DNA of 64,000 nt, from contig CAKZQS010000052.1 in assembly GCA_937141935.1 (NCBI GenBank), positions 175,199 through 239,198 on the forward strand. Reading direction: 5' to 3'. A model generated the notes under the pieces. That model did no database searches, had not been told where the DNA came from, and saw nothing but the letters and a program-made list of their open reading frames with translations. Every line of letters begins with the position of its first letter. Position 1 is the first letter of the stretch. The translations under genes were made by a program, and so were the position numbers. Positions 54,201 through 62,063 of the stretch are shown here, piece after piece. The DNA comes from an uncultured Ectothiorhodospiraceae bacterium. Lineage in GTDB: Bacteria > Pseudomonadota > Gammaproteobacteria > Nevskiales > Oceanococcaceae.

Positions 54201-56678
54201 ATGGGTCGGGTCATCAGCAAGGGATGGGGGGGGCTGGCAGCGGCGGTGGTCGCGCTGCTGGCGGCCGCTGTCTGGGCGCCTGCCGCCAGCGCCGCAGCGC
54301 CGGAGCTGCGCGCCGCGCGGGCGCTGCTGGACCCCAGCCGCGAACTGGGTCTGGCGCAGGTGCGCGCCGCCGATGCGGCCGGCAACTTCGCCCCGGCCGC
54401 CGAGGTGCTGGCGCACAGCGGCCCCAGCCGCGCCGCGCACTGGCTGGCGCTGGAGCTGGCGCCGCCGGCGCAGCCCGAGCCCTGGGTGCTGCTGGTGCCC
54501 GGCCATGCCGAGCTGGCCCGCATCTGCGTGTACTGGCCACGCCGCGGGGGGCGCGACAGCCGCGACTGCGGCGGGCTGGACGCCTGGCCGGACAGCGCCT
54601 GGGATGGCGGCTACCGCTTCGCGGCGCCGGGCGACATCGACTGGCAGCGCCCGGTGTACCTGCAGGCCTGGAGCGAGAGCTGGATGCGCCTGCCGGTGGC
54701 GCTGCATGCGCGCGACGCGCTGGACCGCCGGCAACGCGCGCAATCCTTCGCCTGGGGTGCCTATTACGGCGGCATGGCCATCCTGGGGCTCAGCGCGCTG
54801 CTGGCCTGGATTTACCTGCGCCTGGCGGTGTTCGCGCTGTTCGCGCTGCACCTGGGTACCGCCACGCTGGCCTTTTTGTGCTGGCAGGGCTGGCCGCTCA
54901 GCCAGCAGTGGTGGCAGGCGCCTTGGTGGGCGACGCATGCGCCGCCGCTGTTGCTGAGCCTGTTCGTGGCCAGCGGCGTGCTGTTCTACGGGCGCTACCT
55001 GCGCCTGCAGGCCAGCCTGCCGCGGCTGCATCGGGCCTACACGCTGCTCGGCCTGCTCGCGCTGGCCAACGCGGTGCTGGCGCTGCTGCTGCCCGGCTGG
55101 GCCTACCAAACGCTAGGGTTGCTGGCGCCGCTGTTCTGCAGCCTGACGTTGCTCTTTGCCATCGTCGGCAGCCTGCGCGGCGACGCTGCCGCCTTGCAGG
55201 TGGTGGCCGCGATGGGCCTGCTGCTGGCCGGCGCGGCGCTCAAGGGCCTGGAGGCCTTTGGCCTGACCCCCTTGCAGCCCAGCCGGGTCAGCGATTTGCT
55301 GCGCCTGGGCGTGGCCCTGGGCGGTGTGGCAATGGCCTTCGGCCTGGGCCAGCATGCGCGCGGCCTGCGCGCCGAGCGTGACGAGGCCCGCGAAATGGCC
55401 GAGGCCAGCCAGGCGCTGGCCCGCCGCCTGGCCGACCGCGACGAGCTCAGCGGGCTGCTGGTGCGGCGCGCCTTTCTGGAGCAGGTGGACCGCCACGATC
55501 CGCCGCTGGATCTGGTCGTGGTGCTGCACCTGGGCGGCACCTACGACTACGAGCGGCTCTACGGCGCCACCGCGCTGGGGCTGCTGTTCAAGCATTACGC
55601 CGAGCGGCTGGTCGAATGGGTCGAGGAGCCGGCCGTGCTCGGCCGCGCGGGGCCGCTGAGCTTCACGCTGGCGGTGCCGGCCGGGCGCATGTCCGAGCGC
55701 GCGCTGGAGGATCTGCGCCAGCGCAGCGAGCGCGTGCTCTACGCCAACAGCAGCGAGCTGTCGCTGCGTATCGGCGTGGCCCGGCTGGCGCGCGCCGGCG
55801 GCAGCGCCGCGTTGCGCCAGGCCGAGAAGGCCGTCTGGCGGGATGTGGGCGACCGCCCGCCGCGGCTGGAACCGGGCACGCCAGTGGTGGGCGAGCAGGC
55901 CGCCGAATGGGTGGTGGACAACCCCGATCTGTGCCTGCACTACCAGCCCATCGTGCCGATGCAGCTGGGCGCGCCGATGAACTGCGAGGTGCTGCTGCGC
56001 CTGCAGCGCCGCGGCGAGCTGCTGTACCCCGGGCAGTTCATGTACCAGCTGACCGACCCGCAGCGCATGCGCACGATGACCGACCAGCTGCTTGACGGCG
56101 TGTGCCGGCAGTTCTCGGCCTGGCGCAAGCAGGGCCTGCCGCTGGGCCGCGTGGCCGTGAACCTGTTTTCGGCCGACCTGGATGACGCGCAGCTGGTGCC
56201 GCGCCTGCTGGACCCCCTGCGCCGCTACGGCCTGAAGCCCGCGCAGATTTCGCTGGAGGTGCCGGAGACGACGCTGGTGCGACACCTGGCCATCGCCCAG
56301 AGCACCTTCGACGCGCTGCGCGCCGAGGGCTTTCGCATCGCCGTGGACGACTTCGGCGCCGGCTACACCTCGGTGGCCTGGCTGCGCCAGTTGCCGGTGG
56401 ATGTGGTGAAGCTGGACAAATCGCTGATCGATGACCTGCCGCGCTCGCCCGAGGCCTGCGCCGTGGTCGATACCTTGCTCGGGCTGGCCGGCAAGCTGCG
56501 CATCGCCGCCACCGCCGAGGGCGTGGAAACGCCGGCGCAGCTCAAGTACCTGCGCGAGCAGGGCTGCCACTACGTGCAGGGCTACCTGATGAGCCGCCCG
56601 CTGGACGCCGAGGCCTTCGCCGCCTGGGTGCGCGACAAACACCGCCAGATCCGACCCGCCGGCCCTGCGCCGCGCTGA
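54201..56678 (+). CDS. 7TM membrane protein with degenerate GGDEF and EAL domain
   Basis: An 825-aa protein. Signal peptide (~1-32), 7TMR-DISMED2-like extracytoplasmic domain (~33-170), seven helices (~175-395), a GGDEF-shaped domain lacking the GGDEF active loop (~405-560, RAGPLSF at its place), and an EAL domain (~570-815) with CEVLLRL for EAL, AVNLFSADL, LEVPETTL, VDDFGAGYTS, KLDKSLID and AEGVET. Most phosphodiesterase residues look present, so c-di-GMP hydrolysis is possible; the altered EVL and EVPET positions leave doubt. Confidence 0.88.
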   Translation: MGRVISKGWGGLAAAVVALLAAAVWAPAASAAAPELRAARALLDPSRELGLAQVRAADAAGNFAPAAEVLAHSGPSRAAHWLALELAPPAQPEPWVLLVPGHAELARICVYWPRRGGRDSRDCGGLDAWPDSAWDGGYRFAAPGDIDWQRPVYLQAWSESWMRLPVALHARDALDRRQRAQSFAWGAYYGGMAILGLSALLAWIYLRLAVFALFALHLGTATLAFLCWQGWPLSQQWWQAPWWATHAPPLLLSLFVASGVLFYGRYLRLQASLPRLHRAYTLLGLLALANAVLALLLPGWAYQTLGLLAPLFCSLTLLFAIVGSLRGDAAALQVVAAMGLLLAGAALKGLEAFGLTPLQPSRVSDLLRLGVALGGVAMAFGLGQHARGLRAERDEAREMAEASQALARRLADRDELSGLLVRRAFLEQVDRHDPPLDLVVVLHLGGTYDYERLYGATALGLLFKHYAERLVEWVEEPAVLGRAGPLSFTLAVPAGRMSERALEDLRQRSERVLYANSSELSLRIGVARLARAGGSAALRQAEKAVWRDVGDRPPRLEPGTPVVGEQAAEWVVDNPDLCLHYQPIVPMQLGAPMNCEVLLRLQRRGELLYPGQFMYQLTDPQRMRTMTDQLLDGVCRQFSAWRKQGLPLGRVAVNLFSADLDDAQLVPRLLDPLRRYGLKPAQISLEVPETTLVRHLAIAQSTFDALRAEGFRIAVDDFGAGYTSVAWLRQLPVDVVKLDKSLIDDLPRSPEACAVVDTLLGLAGKLRIAATAEGVETPAQLKYLREQGCHYVQGYLMSRPLDAEAFAAWVRDKHRQIRPAGPAPR

Positions 56679-56703
56679 CCCCGACCCGACCAAGGAGACC
56701 TTG

Positions 56704-57666
56704 ATGAAGAAGATCCTGCTCGCCCTGCTGCTGCTCGTGCTCGCCGCGCTGGGCTATGCCCTGCTGCAGCCCGAGACCGCCGCCCAGCGGCTGGTTGCGC
56801 TGGAGCGCGCCAGCAACGGGCTGGAGGAGCGCCGCGTGCAGGCCGCCGGCATGGAATGGCCCTATCTCGTGGGTGGGCCCGAGGGCGCCCCGGTGATCCT
56901 GATGATCCACGGCTTCTCGGCCGACAAGGACAACTGGACCCGCTTTGCCGGCCACTTCACGCAGGACTATCGCGTTGTCGCCCCCGACCTGCCGGGCTTT
57001 GGTGAGCAGGTGCGGCGCGAGGGCGGCAACTACCGCCTGGGTCGGCAGATCGAGCGGCTGCACGCCTTCACCCAGGCGCTGGGGCTGCAGCAGTTCCACC
57101 TGGTGGGCAACTCGATGGGCGGGCACATCACCGCGCTCTACGCGCTGGCGCACCCGCGCCAGGTGCTGAGCGCCGGGCTGTTCAACAACGCCGGCATCGT
57201 CTCGCCCGAGCCCAGCGACATGCAGGGCCAGCTGGAGCAGGGGCGCAACCCGCTGCTGGTGGACTCGGTGGAGGACTTCGACCGCGTGCTGGCCTACACG
57301 ATGGAGCAGCCGCCCTTCATCCCCTGGCCGGTCAAGCCCGTGATCGCCCAACGCGCCGTCGATGCGCGTGCCTTCAACGCCTACATCTACGAGCAGATCA
57401 AGAGCGACCGCGCCAGCGGCCTGAGCGGCCGGCTGGGGCGGATCGAGGCGCCGGTGCTGATTTTGTGGGGCCGCCAGGACCGCCTGCTGGATGTCAGCAG
57501 CGTCGCGGCGATGCAGGCCGAGCTGCCCAGCGCGCGCAGCGTGATCCTCGAGGACACCGGCCACCTGCCGATGATCGAGCGCCCGGAGGAGACGGCGACC
57601 TACTACCGCGCCTTCATCGAAGGCCAGGCGCCGGCCGCCGCCGCCAACCGCGACCCGCGCGACTAG
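56704..57666 (+). CDS. membrane-anchored alpha/beta hydrolase
   Basis: A 320-aa protein with an N-terminal helix (KKILLALLLLVLAALGYALL) as signal or anchor. MIHGFSADKDNWTRF, DLPGFGEQVR, the nucleophile GNSMGGHITALYA, LWGRQDRLLD and EDTGHLPMIERPEE give a complete Ser/Asp/His set. It resembles lipases of the MhpC/BphD-like or monoacylglycerol lipase group. AAGGAG lies 7 nt before the ATG at 56704. It follows the EAL gene by 25 bp. Its TAG stop shares CTAG with the convergent DUF5666 gene. Confidence 0.87.
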   Translation: MKKILLALLLLVLAALGYALLQPETAAQRLVALERASNGLEERRVQAAGMEWPYLVGGPEGAPVILMIHGFSADKDNWTRFAGHFTQDYRVVAPDLPGFGEQVRREGGNYRLGRQIERLHAFTQALGLQQFHLVGNSMGGHITALYALAHPRQVLSAGLFNNAGIVSPEPSDMQGQLEQGRNPLLVDSVEDFDRVLAYTMEQPPFIPWPVKPVIAQRAVDARAFNAYIYEQIKSDRASGLSGRLGRIEAPVLILWGRQDRLLDVSSVAAMQAELPSARSVILEDTGHLPMIERPEETATYYRAFIEGQAPAAAANRDPRD

Positions 57667-59309
57667 CCCGCATCGCCCTCCGCGGAGTCGGTGTCGCCCT
57701 CCGCGGGGTCGGTGTCGCCCTCGGTCGAGTCCGCGTCGCCGGCTGCGGAGCCGGCGTCGCCGTCGCGCTCGCGCGGCCCGTCCTCGTCCTCGGCCTCGTC
57801 CACCCGGCGGCCCTCGCCGCGGCTGAGCCGCGCGGCCTGCAGCACCGCGCCGTCGTAGCGGCCCAGGGCCAGCACGGCGGCGCCGGTTTGCAGCCCGGCG
57901 TAAAACTCGCTGCGTTGCAGGCGCTGCTCGCCGTCGTCATAGCGGGTCTGGGCGTTGTCCTGCACCGCCAGGCCCAGGATCTGCAGTCGGCCCGCGGCGG
58001 CGTCGACCGCCTCCAGCGCGCCGCCCGCGGCCAGCGCCGGGCCGGCGTCGACGGGCTCCAGCAGCAGGGCGCGGATGCGTCGCGCGGCGGCGTCGTACCG
58101 GCCGACGATGCTGACCACCTCGCCGCTGCGCAGCTGCGCGCAGCCCGGGCTGTCCTCGTCGGCATCGTCGCCGTCCAGGCGCGTGTCCGCGCCAACGGCG
58201 ACCAGCAGCCCGTCGGCGAAGCGCAGGGTGCAGGCGCCGGCGCTGTTGCCCGCCTCGATGCCTTCGATGGGCGCGCGCAGCAGCGCATCGGGTGTGGCGG
58301 GCAGCGTGACCAGCCGCGCACGCAGGCGGCTGGCCGCGTCGCCATTAGCCGGCTGTGCCTCGACCTCCACGCGCAGGCGCTGGCCCAGGGCGAGGTCCGC
58401 GCAGCCACCGCCGCTGTAGCGGGTTTGCGCGTCCAGGGCGATGCTCAGGTCGCGCAGTTGCAGGCGCCGCTGCGGGCAGCTGCCGCCGAGCGTTTGCACC
58501 GTGCCTTCGAGCGTACGCGGCGCCGGCGGCTCGCCGTCGTCGTCCTCGTCCAGCGCCTCCAGCTCGCGCAGCGCATCCGCGCGCAGCACGCCGTCCGCGA
58601 AGCGACCGCGCACGGCGACGCGGTCGCCGTTTTGCAGCCCCTCGTCGAGGTCGATGCTGGCCGCGGCGGAATAGTCCACCGGGGTGCCGCGCAGCGCGAA
58701 GCGCAGCGAGCCCGTGTCCACCTGCGTGGCCACGCCGCTCAGCACGGCCTCGGCCTGCGCCGGGCGCCGCTGCAGCAGCGTGGCCAGGATCTCGCCATTC
58801 GCCTGGCGATAGCCGCTGACGCGCAGCCGGTCGCCCACCTGCAGTGCCGTCAGCGCCAGGCGCGCGCCCTGCGCGTCGCGGACCCGGGTCAGGTCGTCCA
58901 CGCGCACGACCTGGCCGAGCAGGCGCAGGCGGTCGCCGTCGACGGATTCCAGCGGCGCCTCCAGCAGGCTGTCGAAGGCCACCGCCTCGACGGTGGCGCC
59001 GTCCACGCCGAGCAGCGCGGCCGGCAGCCGCAGCTCGACCACCATGCCCACGGCCAGCGCGTCCAGCGGGGCGGGTGCGCCATCGAGCGTGATCGTGGTG
59101 CTGGCGTCGGTGGTGTAGCGGGTGCCCGCCACGCGCAGGCTGCCAAAGGCCTCGACCTCGCCGCTGACGACGGCCGACTTGGGCGAGCCGGTGCCGCTGA
59201 TATCGGCCGAGCTGCCCTTGCAGGCGGCCAGGCCGGGGAGCAGGGCCGCCAGCAGGCAGGCCCGCAGCCAGGTCGGGAGGCGGGGGGAGGGGGAGTTAGT
59301 CATCAGCAT
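57663..59309 (-). CDS. DUF5666 repeat lipoprotein
   Basis: A 548-aa envelope lipoprotein (lipobox GLAAC, Cys ~30). The body consists of repeated ~70-residue DUF5666 small beta-barrel units recognisable by GxVxAVD...LxLLG..V..D..T and phrases such as LQVGDRLRVSGYR, LQNGDRVAVRGRF, LALGQRLRVEVE. The last ~45 residues are an acidic tail of near-repeats (GDxDSxEGD). GGAGG is 8 nt from the ATG at 59309. It overlaps the DUF6502 gene by 14 bp, so the two are one operon. Molecular function is unknown. Confidence 0.83.
   Translation of the reverse strand: MLMTNSPSPRLPTWLRACLLAALLPGLAACKGSSADISGTGSPKSAVVSGEVEAFGSLRVAGTRYTTDASTTITLDGAPAPLDALAVGMVVELRLPAALLGVDGATVEAVAFDSLLEAPLESVDGDRLRLLGQVVRVDDLTRVRDAQGARLALTALQVGDRLRVSGYRQANGEILATLLQRRPAQAEAVLSGVATQVDTGSLRFALRGTPVDYSAAASIDLDEGLQNGDRVAVRGRFADGVLRADALRELEALDEDDDGEPPAPRTLEGTVQTLGGSCPQRRLQLRDLSIALDAQTRYSGGGCADLALGQRLRVEVEAQPANGDAASRLRARLVTLPATPDALLRAPIEGIEAGNSAGACTLRFADGLLVAVGADTRLDGDDADEDSPGCAQLRSGEVVSIVGRYDAAARRIRALLLEPVDAGPALAAGGALEAVDAAAGRLQILGLAVQDNAQTRYDDGEQRLQRSEFYAGLQTGAAVLALGRYDGAVLQAARLSRGEGRRVDEAEDEDGPRERDGDAGSAAGDADSTEGDTDPAEGDTDSAEGDAG
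57666..57760 (-). repeat. coding 24-bp tandem repeats in the acidic tail
   Basis: Units of about 24 bp (GCCCTCCGCGGAGTCGGTGT-like on the plus strand) repeat three to four times with substitutions, encoding the GDTDxAEGD pattern. Confidence 0.7.
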
Positions 59310-60102
59310 GGTCGGAGCCTCCGGGCGGCGGCTGGTCAAAGACATACAGGCCCGCGCCGGCAAAGCGGCCGCCTTCGGCGCGGTCCTCGGGGGCCAGCTC
59401 GCGGTCGAGCGCCAGCAGCCAGTCCTGGCCGCGCTCGGCCACGAAGGCCTGCAACTTGTGCACCCCGGCCGGCGACAGGTGATCGAAGCTGACCTTGCGC
59501 TGGAAGCGCGGCGCTTGGGGCCGGGCGAGGTTGTGGTCGATGGTGTCGATCAGGGCGGCGACGTCGGTGCCCAGCAGGCCGAGCTTGGCGGCCGCGCCGG
59601 CGCGGGGGATGTAACCCTCGGCCAGCAGTTCCAGGCGCCCGTCGGCGCGCTCGGCGACCAGATCCAGGTGGCGCAGCTCGCGCAGCACCGGCATCGGCGG
59701 GATGTCATTGGCATAGGCGCGCACCAGCGCCTCGAAGCTGGGGGCCGGGCCCTCCAGCGGCAGCAGCGAGGGGCGGCCGTCGCTGGTGCGAAAGGCCGGC
59801 TCGCGCACCCAGGCCGCGACCACCCGGGCGCAGGGGTTGCTGGCCTGGACATCGAGCGCCGCCGGCTGGGCCAGCACGCGGGCCACCTCGCGCCGGTTCA
59901 GCCCGGTCAGCAGCGCGATGCGCGACTTGCTGGCCGGCCGCGGGCTCAGGCTGAACTCGGCCTGCGCGACCTCCACGTAGCACTGCTTGGCCAGCGCGGC
60001 GAAGTCCTCGTAACTGACGCCATGGCGCAGCAGCAGCCGCGCCAGGGCCCGCAGGATGCGCCGCAGGGCACCATGGGTGGAACGCTGGGTCGTTTCGTCC
60101 AT
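59296..60102 (-). CDS. DUF6502 family protein
   Basis: A 268-aa cytoplasmic protein. LLRHGVSYEDFAALAKQCYVEVAQ, then SKSRIALLTGLNRREVARVL (a helix-turn-helix-like segment, ~58-78), AWVREPAF and LVRAYANDIPPMPVLREL match DUF6502. The HTH-like part makes it a candidate DNA-binding regulator of this locus, which is inference. It is divergent from the second DUF5666 gene and co-directional, overlapping, with the first. Confidence 0.82.
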   Translation of the reverse strand: MDETTQRSTHGALRRILRALARLLLRHGVSYEDFAALAKQCYVEVAQAEFSLSPRPASKSRIALLTGLNRREVARVLAQPAALDVQASNPCARVVAAWVREPAFRTSDGRPSLLPLEGPAPSFEALVRAYANDIPPMPVLRELRHLDLVAERADGRLELLAEGYIPRAGAAAKLGLLGTDVAALIDTIDHNLARPQAPRFQRKVSFDHLSPAGVHKLQAFVAERGQDWLLALDRELAPEDRAEGGRFAGAGLYVFDQPPPGGSDHADD

Positions 60103-60113
60103 ATTTGCGAGTC

Positions 60114-60199
60114 TACGCCCAAATAGTTTCCGCTGTCACGGGTTCAAACTCCGAATTAGGAATTTGTCCGGGGCTTTGCAAAATCAATATTTGGGCGTA
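60114..60199. promoter_or_regulatory. paired operator candidate: 11-bp perfect inverted repeat across the divergent promoter
   Basis: TACGCCCAAAT (60114-60124) and ATTTGGGCGTA (60189-60199) are exact inverted copies, 64 bp apart, within an unusually AT-rich 140-bp spacer. Each half overlaps the presumed -10 region of one of the two outward promoters. Confidence 0.6.
60120..60147 (-). promoter_or_regulatory. possible promoter of DUF6502-DUF5666 operon
   Basis: On the minus strand TTGAAC (60147-60142), 16 bp, TATTTG (60125-60120). The -10 overlaps the left inverted-repeat arm. The leader to the ATG at 60102 would be very short. Confidence 0.35.
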
Positions 60200-60203
60200 A
60201 TGT
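60176..60203 (+). promoter_or_regulatory. possible promoter of the second DUF5666 gene
   Basis: TTGCAA (60176-60181), 16 bp, TAATGT (60198-60203); the right inverted-repeat arm lies in the spacer and touches the -10. Confidence 0.4.
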
Positions 60204-60242
60204 GCCAATTGTGCACTGACGCACGTCACTCAGGATCTCCCC

Positions 60243-62006
60243 ATGACGCCTGTAAGCCCCCCACTCTCCAAGCCCTTACTGGCTGCGCTGGCGGCCGCCG
60301 CGCTGGCCGCCTGCTCCGGCGGCTCCGGCGACGGCGCCGGCCTTGGCGCCGAGTCGCCTGCCAACCCCGACCCCGGCGCGGGCGGCAAGGCCGCGCTGGT
60401 GGCCAGCGGACCCATTGCCGGCTTTGGCAGCGTGTATGTCGGCGGCACCCGCTTTCGCAGCGCCAATGCCGACATCCGCCTGAACGACCAGCCCGCCCGC
60501 GAGGCCGACCTGCAGCCCGGCATGGTCGTGGCCGTCTTCGGCGACCTCGACGACGACGACCCCAGCCAGGGCGAGGCGCGACGCATCGAAATGCGCGACC
60601 TGCTGCGCGGGCCGGTCAGCGCAATCGATGTCGCGGCGCAGCAGCTCGAGCTGCTGGGCACGCCGGTGCAGATCGACGAGCGCACCGTGCTGCGCGGCTT
60701 CGCGCTCGACAGTCTGGCGCTGGGCACCGTGCTGGCGGTCTCCGGCGAGCGCCGCGACGACGGCAGCGTGCTCGCCCGCTTTATCGGCACGCGGCCGCAG
60801 GCGGCGTCCGAGGCGCTGCTGCGTGGGCCCGTGGCCGCGCACGACCCGGACCGGCTGCAATTTGATCTGGGTCGCGTGCGCGTGGACTACAGCGGTGCCA
60901 GCGTGCTCGAACTGATCGATGGCCTCAGCGATGGCGACCTGGTTCTCGTGCACGGCCGCATGGACGGCGCGGCGTCCTCGGATACGCCGCCGACCGACGC
61001 CGCGCCCGACCGGCAGCCGGTGTTTCTGGCCGAGCGCCTGCGCGAACTGGAGCGCGACGAACCGCCGGCCGACCGACCCCTGCGGCTGCATGGCCGCATC
61101 CACGCCGTCGAAGGCGGCGGGGTCTACCGCGTGCGCGAGCGGCGCTTTGCCGTGGATGACGCCACCCTCTTCCGCTTTGGCGGCGTCGAGGACCTGGTGC
61201 GCGGCGCCGAGGTCATCGTGCTGGGCCGCGCCGACCCCGAGCGCCGGTTGCTGCTGGCCGACCAGGTCGCCGTGCTGCCGCGCGTGAACGCCGCGGTCGA
61301 GGCGCAGGTCGAGCGCATCGATCGCGAGGCCCGCACGCTGACCGTGCTCGGTGGCCTGGAAATCTTCGTGCCGGAGTTCGCCGGCCATGGCCGCACCGAT
61401 GATGCGGCGACGGAGGCCGCGCGGCGCAAGGACAACGACGATGACGACGAGTCCGGCGACGACGAGTTTGGTGACGACGGGCGGGCGGACGAAGACGACG
61501 ACGCGCGCAACGACCGCCGCTTCCGCCTGGCCGACATCGAGCCGGCGCTGGCCGTGCGCGTCGTCGGCCACTACGCCGATGGCCGCCTGGTGGCGCACCA
61601 CATCCACCGCTCGCGCCTGCGGCCGGGCCGCGCCTTCGTCGGCGGCGAGCTGCAGCGCATCGAACCGGACACCCAGCGTTTTGCGCTGCTGGGCCTGGCG
61701 GTGCAAAGCGACGAGCGCACCCGCTTTGGCGAAGGCGGCGCCGCCGCCTTCTACCGCAATGCGGCCAGCGGCGACCGGGTCGCCGTATACGCGGCCTGGG
61801 ACGGCAGCACCTTGCTGGCCCGCCGGGTGCGCCATGGCGCCGCCGACACGGAGGGCGACGACGAGGACGACACGCCGCCGCGGCTGGACCGGGTTGACCC
61901 GGAGCGCGACAACGAGGAGGTCGACGACGAAGACGCCGCGGATGACGCGGCCGGCGACGGCGATGCCGCCCCCGCGCAGCCCAGCCCCAGCAACGGCGCC
62001 GGTTAA
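60243..62006 (+). CDS. DUF5666 repeat lipoprotein, second copy
   Basis: A 587-aa envelope lipoprotein (lipobox LAAC, Cys ~24). Its opening SGPIAGFGSVYVGGTRF parallels VSGEVEAFGSLRVAGTRY of the minus-strand DUF5666 protein, so the two are distant paralogues. At least five beta-barrel-like repeats follow (LQPGMVVAVFGDL, LALGTVLAVSGER, LSDGDLVLVHGRM, LVRGAEVIVLGRA), a very acidic insertion (NDDDDESGDDEFGDD, ~400) and an acidic C-terminal tail. Asp runs may bind divalent cations. Terminated by a strong hairpin. Function unknown. Confidence 0.85.
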   Translation: MTPVSPPLSKPLLAALAAAALAACSGGSGDGAGLGAESPANPDPGAGGKAALVASGPIAGFGSVYVGGTRFRSANADIRLNDQPAREADLQPGMVVAVFGDLDDDDPSQGEARRIEMRDLLRGPVSAIDVAAQQLELLGTPVQIDERTVLRGFALDSLALGTVLAVSGERRDDGSVLARFIGTRPQAASEALLRGPVAAHDPDRLQFDLGRVRVDYSGASVLELIDGLSDGDLVLVHGRMDGAASSDTPPTDAAPDRQPVFLAERLRELERDEPPADRPLRLHGRIHAVEGGGVYRVRERRFAVDDATLFRFGGVEDLVRGAEVIVLGRADPERRLLLADQVAVLPRVNAAVEAQVERIDREARTLTVLGGLEIFVPEFAGHGRTDDAATEAARRKDNDDDDESGDDEFGDDGRADEDDDARNDRRFRLADIEPALAVRVVGHYADGRLVAHHIHRSRLRPGRAFVGGELQRIEPDTQRFALLGLAVQSDERTRFGEGGAAAFYRNAASGDRVAVYAAWDGSTLLARRVRHGAADTEGDDEDDTPPRLDRVDPERDNEEVDDEDAADDAAGDGDAAPAQPSPSNGAG

Positions 62007-62026
62007 ACCCGGCCCGGCAGGATCAG

Positions 62027-62051
62027 GGCCCCGCCTCTGCGGGGCCTTTTT
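62027..62051 (+). terminator. Rho-independent terminator
   Basis: Perfect 8-bp stem GGCCCCGC/GCGGGGCC with a CTCT loop followed by TTTTT, 20 bp after the DUF5666 stop. It lies at the end of the convergent helicase gene. Confidence 0.92.
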
Positions 62052-62063
62052 GTTGCTGCGGCC

